DNA of 64,000 bases from Parietichytrium sp. I65-24A (taxonomy: Eukaryota; Sar; Bigyra; Thraustochytrida; Thraustochytriidae). Made by a program: the position numbers and the translations under genes. The DNA is taken from assembly GCA_012862575.1 (NCBI GenBank), contig BLSF01000039.1, positions 249,695 through 313,694 of the forward strand, given 5' to 3'. Shown here in pieces: positions 43,405 to 53,954 of the stretch. Under the pieces are notes generated by a model that saw nothing but the letters and a program-made list of their open reading frames with translations, made no database searches and was not told where the DNA came from. The first letter of the stretch is position 1. The number at the start of each line of letters is the position of its first letter.

Positions 43405-45956
43405 CCTTGCTTGTAGCCCGCTGCCCGGCGACTCGAGTTTTGCACCTCACGCCGGCTACAGCATCAACCAACCAACCACCTGCTCACACGGCGCGCAACG
43501 CAATGCACAACGCAATTCTCTATGCACACTGCTCAACGCTCAATGCAACGCACGGACGTGTCGTGTCTGTCTTGTCTGTCTTGTCGTCTCGTGAGCGTGG
43601 GAGTGTGCGAGTGTGCGAGTGTGCAACCAACTGCGAGGCCTTCAACTCGCCAGTCCGCAGCAAGTCCACCTCCGCACCACGCTGTCTGTCCCTTTCTCCC
43701 AGTGCCTTGAGCGCAGCATCCACGTGTGACACGGCTGTTCTTACCGCCTCCTCTTCACTTCTCTTTCTTTCTCTTCCACTTTCACGTAGCCTCGCCGCCG
43801 TGCGCACTATGGTCTATCCAGTCTATCCAAGTTTTCAATTGAAAGTTGTCTTGTGTTTCCTTATGTTTCCTTTGCTGAGCGAGTGAAAGCGATCAGTGAC
43901 TTGAGTGGCACTGTGACACTGATCAGCTAGCACTTGTTACACTTGGGACTACACTTGATGCACTGTTTTGCGTTCACAAACGGGACTTGCAGAGTTTGTA
44001 GAGCTTTACAAAATAGCTTTTCTCTTGATCGTGTTCAAGATCGATTGCTAAAATTGATTGTTGAATGAGAAAACAAAGAAGGAAGGAAGGAAGGAATGAA
44101 AGAATGAATGAATGAATGCATAGAATGAAAGAGCCACAGTGTGCGGTGTGCACAAGGGTCTTTCTTTCTCTCTCTTTCTCTCTCTTTCTCTCACCAGCAA
44201 AATGGCTGGCAGCTGATTTCTGCGTTTTCTCATCTGACAGTGAGTTCTGAATTTCTGTGGGTTGAGTTCAAATAGATCGTCCGGAATTCAAATACTTTTA
44301 ATTCGTTCATAAAAGCTCGACTGTGAATCCTTGGATTCTCGCAAACCTTTGGGAGCACAGTTGCTTCCTTCTTTTCGTTTCTTGTCTTTTACTTTTCCTT
44401 CCATTCTCTTCGTCGAACAATCTCTCTCAACAAAATCAAAACTATCATTCTAAAAGCCGCTCACAGTTGTCTAGCGCGCCGATAGTGTTTCTCTTAAGCC
44501 CACCCTGAGGACTCGGATGCTGGTAGAAGCTCGCTAATGCAGCGCCTAATCTCTGCTTCGCTTCACACGGAGATATGTGCACACCTGTTCTACTTGATGG
44601 GATAAGCGAGCAGTAACCCATACTCCTAGCTTTACGGTTATGTTTGACTTACCGGGGGTGAGGGAGGAAGTTCTACTGAGCATTATATAGGTGCTAGTCA
44701 GCGCGAGATTGGGCGAGGGAAACAGCGCGAGAGTAGTATCTAGCTAATATAGTAGCAGTCCGGCTAGAACGTGTTGGTAATAGTGATTAGGTTGCCTCTA
44801 AGTAGCAACCTTGCGATTTGTGCGATGTGAAGTGAAAGTCAATTTTGCTTCAAAATCGATCGAATGAGCGACAAAGTTGAATGCTTTCTTCGACACCTTT
44901 GTTGAAACCAAGCTGGGGAGTACTCAGGAACTCAGTACTGTTCCAGCAATAGGTGGAGGCACGCGCCGTTACGCTGCGATTGGCGGCTGCGAGTTTGTGG
45001 GAGATAGAGTGCGCGCTGGCATCGACGTCAGCTCGGAGAGCCAGCTCTCTCTCGTGGGGCTCGAATGAAAGGCGGTACTCAGTATACTCAGTACTCCCGA
45101 TGTCTCGAGAGTCTCGAGGTACAGTAAGTTATCTCGAGATGGTCCAGACTGATTCATCTCGGAGTCGGAAGGAGAGGCTGCCAGAGCATCCGACTCATCC
45201 GGCACCCAAAGCATCCGACTTATGTGTGTCTTTTAAAAAGAAGGAGTAAACTAATTCCCCCCTCGAGAAACCCTCCTGCCACACGAGATTTCCTAAGCAT
45301 CGGATAAGGCAAGACTACCTACATTCACGTCGTTCGTTTCGGAACTTCTTCCGCTGAAAGCGTTCCGCAACCAGATCTCATGGATGCTTCTACGGAATGT
45401 CCTAACCCTTTGGGACTGCTGCAGGTGTCCTCGTGCGTCCCTCTTGAAGTCCGCGCGTACGCCACTCTCCCCACTGGGATATATTTGTTTCAAACCCTTA
45501 ACAAGCAGGTAACACTTTCGTTTTGTTCAAAATTTAAAAGCCGAGCGGAGGAGGTGACCAAACTGGAGAAGAGATTAGAGATTTGAGATTTGAGATAAGA
45601 GAGAAGAGTGAAAGAAGCCTTTCGAAGAAGGAGAGAAGAGCGAGGTGCTAAAATTGAATTGCATTGAATTGAATTGCAGAATTGCAAAATTGCAGAACGA
45701 TGTAGGTTGGGCAGTGTTGAAGATGGAGTAATGCAGGGTCTTTGGTTGGTGATCTGTGCTTGTCGGAGTGGCAAGTGTTGAAGATGGACTGTCACTGATT
45801 TGATTTTCTTTCGTATGGAGATAGCTGGTTTTTGCTTTGGTGATAGTCTCCGTAAAAGGTGGCCGAGCTGTCGATTCGAAGGCTCTTTCAATTTCAAGGT
45901 AGGCCGGGCGAGTACTTTCAAGCATCTCGGAAGCAGAGTTAACTAGAGCGGAAAAG
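43405..45956. other. 2.5 kb divergent spacer
   Basis: Separates the TIR-like receptor gene from the DCN1-like gene. No supported gene. GAAGGAATGAATGAAT repeats lie at about 44070-44120 and (TTTCTC)n at about 44161-44192. AGTACT-type elements lie at 44919-44939 and 45074-45097. Confidence 0.5.
44919..44939. repeat. paired AGTACT element
   Basis: Two near-identical halves, AGTACTCAG and CTCAGTACT, separated by GAA, forming an imperfect inverted arrangement about 1 kb upstream of the DCN1-like start. Confidence 0.6.
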
Positions 45957-46745
45957 ATGTCATCGTTCTCGGGGCTGAGCTCCTGGCAGAAGATGAGGGT
46001 GTCACAACTGCAGCAGTTCATCGCAGTGGATAATCGGGATGTAATTGTAGATCTGCTGGGTGTATATGGATGGGAGGTGGAGCGAGCGGCGAATGCGTTC
46101 TTCTCCGGTGAGTGGAAGCCGCCGTCAGCTAGTAAGACGCGCAAGACGGCTGCGAGGAAAGTCGATACAAAAGCCATCACCAAATGGTTTGAAAAATACG
46201 CAGACTCAGAAATACCGGATACGATTCAGGCCGAAGGCATTGCTCAGTTTTGTGAAGACATTCAAGTGAGCCCAGAAGACGCAGTGATGCTGGTAATCTC
46301 GTACCACTTCAAGGCTGAAAACATGCTCGTCTACACGAAGGAAGAGTTCTTGCAAGGGATGCAGTCCATGGGCACCGAGTCCGTGGAGGATCTCATTAAG
46401 CACCTCCCGGCTCTCCGCAGCGAGCTCACCAAGCCAGATGACTTCAAAGAGATCTACCTCTTCACATTCAAGTGGGCCTGTCCAGTGGGGCAAAAGTCCA
46501 TGCCCGTGGAGACCGCAGTTGCGTTGTGGGAAATTCTCCTAAAAGACAGCTTTGAGCTGCTCAAGGAGTGGAACGAATACATTTTGGAGAACCGCAAGCA
46601 CGCTATCTCGCGGGACGAGTGGCAGCTCCTGCTCGAGTTTGCCAAGTCAGTCGACCGCGATCTGAACGGCTATGACGAGAATTCTGCCTGGCCAGTCGTC
46701 ATCGACACTTTCGTCGAGCACCTCGAGGACCAGAAGAAGAAATAA
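45957..46745 (+). CDS. DCN1-like neddylation E3 co-factor
   Basis: A 262-residue DCN1-family protein. DCN1 promotes transfer of NEDD8 from UBC12 to cullins and so activates cullin-RING ubiquitin ligases. An N-terminal UBA-like segment (about residues 11-52, FIAVDNRDVIVDLLGVYGWEVERAANAFF) precedes the PONY/DUF298 domain (about 65-255, with ISYHFKAENMLVYTKEEFLQGM, YLFTFKWACPVGQKSMPVETAVALW and YDENSAWPVVIDTFVEHL). The closing acidic loop and Trp are those of the cullin-binding face in known DCN1 structures. Length is standard. The chosen ATG gives the expected N terminus. Confidence 0.95.
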   Translation: MSSFSGLSSWQKMRVSQLQQFIAVDNRDVIVDLLGVYGWEVERAANAFFSGEWKPPSASKTRKTAARKVDTKAITKWFEKYADSEIPDTIQAEGIAQFCEDIQVSPEDAVMLVISYHFKAENMLVYTKEEFLQGMQSMGTESVEDLIKHLPALRSELTKPDDFKEIYLFTFKWACPVGQKSMPVETAVALWEILLKDSFELLKEWNEYILENRKHAISRDEWQLLLEFAKSVDRDLNGYDENSAWPVVIDTFVEHLEDQKKK

Positions 46746-47141
46746 ACCCCGCGCTTGCTCACCCGCCTCATCCGCTCGTCTCCGCCAACCCAACCCAACC
46801 ACACAGCACGCTTTCACCCTATCCAGTCCCAATTCCATCCCATCCCTAACAAAATCCACAAAAGTCATTCCCAATCTTGGCCTTCCAATTCTTTTCAAAA
46901 AGCCCACGAACACTACCTGTACCTTTGCGACGAATCAACTCGGTCGCTTTCCGAGCAGTCGCTTTCTCCCAAATCGCACTAAGCACAACCGCTCTTCATT
47001 CATGTGACATTCATGTGAACACTAAGAATTCACAACAACTTCGCAACAGGTTTGGTCAAACCAAACCTTGAGCACAACAACAGCTTTGGTCTGCTGCCGC
47101 CAGCACCCACACCACACACCAGCTCCATCAGCTACTCCAAT
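46746..47141. other. spacer, nothing recognised
   Basis: About 400 C/A-rich bases between two genes read in the same direction. It should hold the terminator of the first and the promoter of the second. Confidence 0.5.
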
Positions 47142-47714
47142 ATGGACGCTCTGCCGGCCGACTTCTTCGACGCCCAGCCTCCCCAGGCTGCTCAGGCTGC
47201 TCAACCAGTTCAACCAGGTCCAGCTGTACCGTGCGAAGCGACTAAAGTTGCGGGCAAAGTTGGCGCACCTTCGGTCGACGAGAAGCGTGCTGGGAACGCT
47301 CTCGATGCGGAGACAAAGTCCTCTGCGCAAGCGGAGCTGGACGCTCTGATGGACCTCGCGGAAGAGACGCTGGGAGAAGACGAGCCGGAAAGCGCCGGCC
47401 AAAATGCCGCGTCAGAAGAGGAGCAGCAAGCTGCGAATGGGAATGAAAATGCGAGCGATGAAAGTGATGGGCGGCGGATGAATGATGATCAAGGTGCGGA
47501 GGACGAACGAGGCACGAACGATGCAGAAGACGCGGAAGAAGACATGGCCCTCGCGGATAGATTGGTTCGCGTGGCTGAGCGAGCAGCCAAGAGAAGGAAG
47601 CTGAAGCAGGAAGGGGAGAACCCGATTCTGATGACCATGCTCCAGGCGAAAGAACGGCGACGAGACGAGGTTGCCAAGGAGAATGAATCGTCCGGGCTGG
47701 ACGCTTGGGACTAA
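47142..47714 (+). CDS. small acidic protein, function unknown
   Basis: A 190-residue protein, largely disordered: Ala/Gln/Pro-rich start (MDALPADFFDAQPPQ), Glu/Asp/Asn-rich middle, then a basic helix (RLVRVAERAAKRRKL) and a charged end (MLQAKERRRDE, GLDAWD). The motif LPADFFD at the N terminus together with a basic C-terminal helix faintly recalls ZNF830-type splicing factors, but no zinc finger is present, so this is not a firm call. The frame is open 30 codons further upstream from a GTG; the ATG chosen follows a C/A-rich leader. Confidence 0.6.
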   Translation: MDALPADFFDAQPPQAAQAAQPVQPGPAVPCEATKVAGKVGAPSVDEKRAGNALDAETKSSAQAELDALMDLAEETLGEDEPESAGQNAASEEEQQAANGNENASDESDGRRMNDDQGAEDERGTNDAEDAEEDMALADRLVRVAERAAKRRKLKQEGENPILMTMLQAKERRRDEVAKENESSGLDAWD

Positions 47715-47904
47715 CCCGTGTACACACAAAGTGGCTGACGTTCAGCTGGCTGTGAATGTTCAAGGCCAACAGTCAAATGAAAACGGAAGGGAAGAGGGAA
47801 TGGCGACTGAAACAAACAAGGAACTATCGATTCGATTAAATTTGCAAACAAAACACTCCACTAGAATTCAAATAGGAAACATGCGACCGGATGGCTGCCG
47901 TGTT

Positions 47905-50178
47905 CTAATTGCACATTTCGATTGGCGGGAAATGCGAGGAAGAGAGGCGGTAGGAACACTTTGTTACCCGCAGTAGATCGCACATCTCCCTCCAAGCATC
48001 AGGCCCAGTACGCGCTACGTCAAGAATGAGCAGCCTATCTTTTGGAACAGCGCGAACGAGATCAAGATGCTCTCTGTACCTCTTTTTGGCAACGTATTCT
48101 GTCAGCATCTCATCGGTTCCATACACCGCAGAACGAAAGCTCGCGTCTCTGGCACCTTGGCCATGGAAACTCTGGAGCCGGGCGGAAGAAGCTCGCCTCG
48201 AGCTCGCGCGCGATGTTGTGTCCTTTTTCAGCATGCAGCGGGTATGGGACCACCACCGCTCCAAATTTCGTATCGTGAGGATGACCTTCAGATCCGGATT
48301 CTCCAAAAGTGCCTCCTTCAGGAACAAATCGGCTGGAGAGCCTACCACAGCGTCCACGCCGTGAAATACACCTCCAAATCCAAAACTGGGCTTTTGGTTT
48401 GCGCCGCTGAGAATGTCACGCACGTTTTGGACGACCTTCTTGCAATCGTGGGAGGTGCACGTCCCGCTCATATCCACCACGCTGTAGTCCAACTTGCGCA
48501 ACGCCGAAGCGACGGCATGAAGCCCGGACCCCTCAAGCCCCACTACCATCACTTTCAAGAACCCTTTACGGCTGGAATATGCTTGTTCGAAATTGTGAAG
48601 CTTTGCAAGCGCGTCCACCACGCCATCTGGTACCGGACGCATTTGTCTGGTTGCCTGCGCTGCAATTCGCGGTGGACTCCATCCAGGCGCCACCTTCTCA
48701 CCGACGAATGTTGCGGCCCACTCCCACTGCCCAAGGCTCGATTCGCCCCTTTTCGGTGGAGCGTACACAGCGATAAGTTTGCGTCTGTTTCGGGGCACGG
48801 CGCTGAGAAGCCGATCGTAAAACAAACTGTACTGCTTCTTCCAAAAATATGGAGAATCAGTGCTCACTTCTCCGAGGAGCTGCTGAAAGATCGGGTATCT
48901 CATTAGGAAGCTAGGATCGCTCTGGCTCTGCTGGACGAGCACCGAGAAACTGGCATACCAGTCCTCCACGTCTCGCACCGTAACGATGACTTTGGCGCGC
49001 GGGTAAGTAGCGATGAGCTGCTCATAGAACCCAGCAACGGTGTCATCGGCAACCGCCTCATAGCTGTCAAACTTATTGAACTCGGGCGTGCCAGGCTGGT
49101 TCAGGATCTGCACCAAACTTCCAGCAACCAGGTCGGGGGAAGGCACTTTATACTTCAGACCTCCAGACAGAAAGTCCCTCACCACTTCTGCCCCAGTTCC
49201 AGGAAATCCAACCACGACCACTTTAATGCTGCCCCGACTTGATGCTGCAAGCCGCTTCGCATCAACGACCTCCTCTTCTTTAATATCAAAGCTCTGGTCC
49301 GGCAGCGCCGCCTCCGACTGATCTTCGTCGCCGTCGCCGTCGTCCTCCTCGTCCTCCTCCTCATCCTCAAAACCTTGTTCACGTTCCTCATTCTCGCCCT
49401 CTTCTTCTTGCTCTTCCTCGCTCTCATCGTCCTCCTCATCCGCCGATAGACGGCTCCTCCTTTCCTGCGGCCGCCGCTCCATACCATCGCTTCTGCGTCT
49501 CCGCTGACTTCGGCTTTGCTGGATGTGATCCATGTCACTGTCGCCATCGCTTTCTTTTCCTTCGACCACGCGAAGCTTGGCGGGCTTGAACTGCACACCT
49601 TTGCCGGCGCCCATGACCGGCTCACCGTACTTTTTCTCCAGCTTGGCCAGCAGCTCCTGCTCTCGGCCGCTATACCTCTCGAGAATCATGGGCACATCGC
49701 CCAGCAGTTTGGGGTTGTGTTTGGCGTAAAACTCGTGCAACTTTTGCGGGAAATCCAGTGCATCGAAGCCGTTTCCAGCCCCGCTGCTGCCCTCGTCATC
49801 GTCATCGTCTGCGTCCTCGTCCTCCAGCGCATGCGCATTCCCGTTGGCATTTAGCATACTCGCCGCTCGAGAGAGCTGCTCGTCGCCGGCCAACACGGAG
49901 TCGTCGGACCACACCGCAGCCACATAGTCCCCGCCGCGAGCCCCGAGTACGACCAGCGCCAGCGCCAGTGCAAGCAGAATGACATTCTTCACCTTGGCTC
50001 TCCAGCCAGCGCCTCCACCGAGACCTCTGCTCGCGTGCGGGTTGCTGTTCTTGCCGGTTTCTTGATCCGCCGACAACGAAGACGAAGAAGACGCCGAAGA
50101 CACAGACTCGCAGTCTTCGTCCGAGTCTGCGCGGTCTTCGCGGTCTGCGGCGCGGGAAACGCGAGCACGGAGGGACAT
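47905..50178 (-). CDS. type II membrane protein with two sulfotransferase-like domains
   Basis: A 757-residue protein. A short Ser/Asp-rich cytosolic tail, one helix (about residues 64-82) and a long acidic stem (about 90-310) give the layout of Golgi glycan enzymes. Two P-loop-like sulfotransferase domains follow. The first (about 318-510) has VVVVGFPGTGAE and AKVIVTVRDVEDWYAS; the second (about 536-757) has VMVVGLEGSGLH and LKVILTIRNLERWWSH. Both patterns match the Sulfotransfer_4 type (5'-phosphosulfate loop, then KVILTxRxxxxW). The loop Ser/Thr and a catalytic His cannot be confirmed in each, so one domain may be inactive. Sulfation of extracellular polysaccharide is a sensible role but is inferred. 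Confidence 0.85.
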   Translation of the reverse strand: MSLRARVSRAADREDRADSDEDCESVSSASSSSSLSADQETGKNSNPHASRGLGGGAGWRAKVKNVILLALALALVVLGARGGDYVAAVWSDDSVLAGDEQLSRAASMLNANGNAHALEDEDADDDDDEGSSGAGNGFDALDFPQKLHEFYAKHNPKLLGDVPMILERYSGREQELLAKLEKKYGEPVMGAGKGVQFKPAKLRVVEGKESDGDSDMDHIQQSRSQRRRRSDGMERRPQERRSRLSADEEDDESEEEQEEEGENEEREQGFEDEEEDEEDDGDGDEDQSEAALPDQSFDIKEEEVVDAKRLAASSRGSIKVVVVGFPGTGAEVVRDFLSGGLKYKVPSPDLVAGSLVQILNQPGTPEFNKFDSYEAVADDTVAGFYEQLIATYPRAKVIVTVRDVEDWYASFSVLVQQSQSDPSFLMRYPIFQQLLGEVSTDSPYFWKKQYSLFYDRLLSAVPRNRRKLIAVYAPPKRGESSLGQWEWAATFVGEKVAPGWSPPRIAAQATRQMRPVPDGVVDALAKLHNFEQAYSSRKGFLKVMVVGLEGSGLHAVASALRKLDYSVVDMSGTCTSHDCKKVVQNVRDILSGANQKPSFGFGGVFHGVDAVVGSPADLFLKEALLENPDLKVILTIRNLERWWSHTRCMLKKDTTSRASSRRASSARLQSFHGQGARDASFRSAVYGTDEMLTEYVAKKRYREHLDLVRAVPKDRLLILDVARTGPDAWREMCDLLRVTKCSYRLSSSHFPPIEMCN

Positions 50179-50836
50179 AGTATTGCGGCTTTGGCTTTCC
50201 CTTTCCCTTTCTTATGAGTGCGAGTGTCTGCTGCCGGCTGTCATCACTGTGTGTTTGTGTGTTCGTTCCTGTGTCGCTGTGCTTTGGGGACGTGTGCTTT
50301 GGTTTTTGGTTGTTTTGGTTTTGGTTTTGGCACTTTTCACTCTTTTCATTCAGTGAACACTGTGGCACACTCTCAGGCTGGCACTACTTTCACCGAACGA
50401 TTCGAGTCTTTATTTCGATAGAGAGCTGGGCGAATGTGCAAATAAGGCTCGGTGCGGTCGGTGGGCTTTATGCTCTTTGAAATGGTGGAGAGCAAGAGCA
50501 AGAGCAAAGGTTTGAGTGCGAAGAGAGATGAAAGATGTGCGAAATTTGTTGTGGGCTCTCGATTTCAAGAAAGCACCGCCGTTGGCCGCAAGTTGCGGGA
50601 TGGAGAATGATTGGTGTGATGTAGAAGTTAAGTTGTCAAATTAAAATAATGAGATCGATAGAGTCAAAATAAACTAAGAAACAAGACGTGCCGCGATAAG
50701 AATCGAGCAGTGCGAAGACGCAACGAACAAATCGCCGCGGCCGCTAGCTAGAGAGGAGGCAGATGAGAGTGTGAATGACCGGCCGCAGGGAGTTGATATA
50801 TATAATGCACAAAGAGGGGACCAACTGCGATGCTTT
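50179..50836. promoter_or_regulatory. upstream region of the sulfotransferase-like gene
   Basis: About 660 bases between two minus-strand genes. TTTTGGTT-type repeats lie near 50300-50330. It should contain the sulfotransferase promoter and the acyltransferase 3' end. No gene seen. Confidence 0.4.
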
Positions 50837-52162
50837 TTAAAAAAAGCCCGCATCTCCGTCTGGAGAGAGACGCGCGAAGAAGCCGTCGCCGTCTGTGGAA
50901 TACTTGATGTATGTGAATACCATTCCTGCCCACATGCATGAATAAAAGGCCACTGCCATAAGAGACCTCCAAATGGAGCCAGTGACAGGAATAGAGACTG
51001 GCATGCCACACTCGCTCTCCGGAAACGAACCATTGTCACCGAAATGCTTCATCAGACGGTCTTTGCGAACCCAGCGCTCGTCCAACCAGCTTTCCAAATG
51101 ATCCTTTACTTGTCTGTAGGTGTACTTGTGCGACTCAACGTGGCATCTTCGGGAGGCAGTACCAAACATCATCTTGCTAAAGTTGGGGATCAACACGTCG
51201 TGCTTGCGATTATACCCGTCTTCCCAGGTCGGAATTTCTCCTGAGTAGCCTTCGAATGCCATCGTCATATCAAAAATTTCTGGCTCGTGAGGAGAATTCT
51301 TAGACAAGACTTCCAGCACATGCTCAAGACCGCGCACGCGTGGAAGAAGGGTCTGCTCGAGAACAGGACGGCCCTCAGTGCGTGCCCAGGCCTGGCTCTT
51401 TTCGACAGACCTAGTGTTGATTGTGCAGCCCTCTACGAATAAGAACACCCAGAGAGGCGCCTCATCCTTGGTAAACTGCACGAGCCTGTCTTCGATTCTC
51501 TTGTGGTCCAACTCCCACTTGCGTTTGAGAAAGATAAAGTCAAATAGCGCGCAGCCCCATCCGCAGATCGGAATGTACTTGACGGCCTCCTTGAGCATAA
51601 TCTTGACGCTCCCAGATCTATCGTCCTTGCCCATGTTGGTCATCCGCGCAATCATCCACAAAAAGAGCCAATCTACCTCCGTGGAATGGTTGGCGATAAT
51701 GACTTTCGGTTTCATGGACGCATCTGGCAGGTCTCCGTACATTTCCAAGACAGTCTGTGGGATCAGCCAGAGAAACGCGTTTACCCAGAGCGCCTGCATG
51801 TTGTCGATGAGCAGGCGCCACTTCTTTCTGTGAAAGGCCAGGATGGGAAACACTGACACGAGGATGGTCACGATGAGAATGGACAGAAGCATCAGCCCAG
51901 CGAGACGGGCGTAGAACATCATGTACATTCGCCTCGTGGGCCTCGCCAGCTGCGCGTATCCCTTCTCGCCGTACTTGGCCGAGATCCCATGACGCTTGTG
52001 CTTTTTGACGACCGGCCCTGGGCCACCTTTCTTCCCGTGCTTCCTCATTTTGATCGGGCTTGTCGGAGGTTGTGGCACCAACTCTGCGTCCATCATCCGC
52101 TTGATTTCACGAGCCTCTTCCGCAGCAAAGTCCTCCTCGCGGACCGCAATCACGCCCGCCAT
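50837..52162 (-). CDS. PlsC-type lysophospholipid acyltransferase
   Basis: A 441-residue 1-acylglycerol-phosphate acyltransferase-like enzyme of glycerolipid synthesis in the endoplasmic reticulum. A basic N-terminal tail precedes a helix (about residues 85-110). The catalytic HX4D motif is NHSTEVD (His159, Asp164), and the acyl/phosphate-binding FVEG motif is at 242-245, as in the AGPAT3/4/5 and plant LPAT2 group. A C-terminal hydrophobic segment (about 400-420) also fits that group. Substrate, lysophosphatidate or another lysolipid, cannot be set from sequence. The frame is open 63 codons upstream, but that part is Cys/Arg-rich and repeat-derived (TGCACAATG units), so the ATG giving MAGVIAVREED was chosen. 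Confidence 0.93.
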   Translation of the reverse strand: MAGVIAVREEDFAAEEAREIKRMMDAELVPQPPTSPIKMRKHGKKGGPGPVVKKHKRHGISAKYGEKGYAQLARPTRRMYMMFYARLAGLMLLSILIVTILVSVFPILAFHRKKWRLLIDNMQALWVNAFLWLIPQTVLEMYGDLPDASMKPKVIIANHSTEVDWLFLWMIARMTNMGKDDRSGSVKIMLKEAVKYIPICGWGCALFDFIFLKRKWELDHKRIEDRLVQFTKDEAPLWVFLFVEGCTINTRSVEKSQAWARTEGRPVLEQTLLPRVRGLEHVLEVLSKNSPHEPEIFDMTMAFEGYSGEIPTWEDGYNRKHDVLIPNFSKMMFGTASRRCHVESHKYTYRQVKDHLESWLDERWVRKDRLMKHFGDNGSFPESECGMPVSIPVTGSIWRSLMAVAFYSCMWAGMVFTYIKYSTDGDGFFARLSPDGDAGFF

Positions 52163-53954
52163 CTTCTTACTCTTTCCACCACCGTCTCCAACAGAACGCG
52201 CCTCCTTTTTGACCACCTTTTGACCCAACAAACTAAACTGCCAACGACACCGACACCGACACGCAACTCCGCGATATAGTCTCCAACGTCTTGCGCCACG
52301 CGATGCCCAATGAACAATGCACAATGCGCAATGAACAATGCACAATGCCAACCTTGTCTACCTGTTCGAGGATTGCGATTGCGTTTCCATTCACTTTCCT
52401 TTCATTCATTCATTCGTTCATTCATTCAACTTTGCAACTCTGGAAATCAATCAATCAATTATTGTTATTGTTCTGTTCAGCATGTTATGACACTGATTGA
52501 ACAGAAACTTAGAAACACTTCCTCTTTCCACTAAGTATCAATTAACCTGATTAGCTTGATAATACTAATGTATGCAGGAAACCTTAAGCGGCGTGGTAAG
52601 AACGTACTCTATTGGTGAAGGGCTTGGGTGTTTCGCTATGTTTCCTGATAAGCTCTGCTAGGCCCACACGATTTCCTCTTCTTGGGTCATACGTTTCAGT
52701 CTATGTGTACGTGGTAACTGACGCTAGTTCGCTTTTGCTCCTCTTATTTTGACCGAGTTGCCACAGCTTCCTACGAGATAAAGGATAGTTAGACATAAGT
52801 GTAAGAATAGCTGAAGCTGAATGCAGGTGGTGTACTAAGAGATAGATGAACGTAAGGCTGGTGGGGGTTCTATGAGGCAGCTATGCATCTTCATAGTGCT
52901 CGTGAATTTCTCTAGTTGTGGCTGAACTACGCTATGCCGACAGAGTTAACCTTGGCGGGATGAGTCCCATAGGTCAGTCAGTGAAAATAGTTATGAGTGT
53001 GGGTCGTAGTGCTTAATTCCCAGAGGATCCTGGAAACACTAGAGAGTTCCTAGGAAAACGCAGAAACGGCTGCAAAAGCAAGGCTAGCGTTTAGCCTATA
53101 TTTCACTCCCGCCTGTTGGCATTTCAGCTCAGTCCTATGCGTTTCTCGTGGCTGCATTAGAGCCGGCTCCTCGTGCTCGTTCTTACGCCTGCCAATATAA
53201 TTTGTCCTGTCCAGTCCTAGTCCCTTCTCTTGCACCGGCGCACTCTTTCCTCCTGCCGAATCTTCCTATCTGGGATCTAACCTTATAAGTAGGAGTCTGC
53301 CGGGAAGGATGCCGAATTCTCTCAAGGTCAGCGTTTTGGGTAGAGAATGGTAGGACTTGAGTGCTGTATAAATGGAAAGTGTGGATACGATATTCGTACA
53401 CTGATTTTTCTCCCCCTCTCTGTCGGAATGGATTATTTTATGGAGCAAGTCGACTTCTTTGACGCGAGTTGAAAATATGTGAGTCTGGTTATGCGTTCAT
53501 CTCATCATCTTTGACTCCACCACGGCGCTGCCGTGCAAGACAAGATCTGACTTGTACTCAGTACCACAGGCAAACAAGTAACAAAAGCTCTCAGATGTTG
53601 AGATGAATTGAGGGTTTTGATTGAGCTTTTAAGATTTGATTCCTATCATGCCATTCATTCCAACTCGCGGAAGCTGTGGTGCAACTCGGGTGGTCTACTT
53701 GCGTTTACATTGTGGAAAGCTGAGAAGATGATGTGAACAGTAACTCCTACTGCACTCGCTTGTCGCAAATGATGTCCATGCAAATTCCAGGCCAGAGGAA
53801 TGCAGGAGCCAGTGGCAAGCGAAATGGACAGGTGGAAATGGCTGCATGCCGGAATCGCGCTACGTTTTCGTCGGAACTTGGAATCGCGCTACGTCTGCGT
53901 CGGAACTCGGAAATCCGGAGACTTTCTTGATAGGTTGACCCAGGTCTAGCCTAG
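52163..53954. other. 1.8 kb spacer, no gene seen
   Basis: Starts with the acyltransferase promoter, which carries TGCACAATG-type repeats near 52310-52345 and a TTCATTCA run near 52403-52430. An AGTACT half-type element, GTACTCAGTAC, is at 53554-53564. A 28-base direct duplication lies near 53851-53908, and a 19-base piece matching the 3' end of the next gene is at 53928-53946. Confidence 0.5.

Noticed and set aside
43520-43886. Open frames on both strands upstream of the TIR-like gene
   Set aside because: Overlapping, low complexity, no motif; best explained as leader and promoter DNA.
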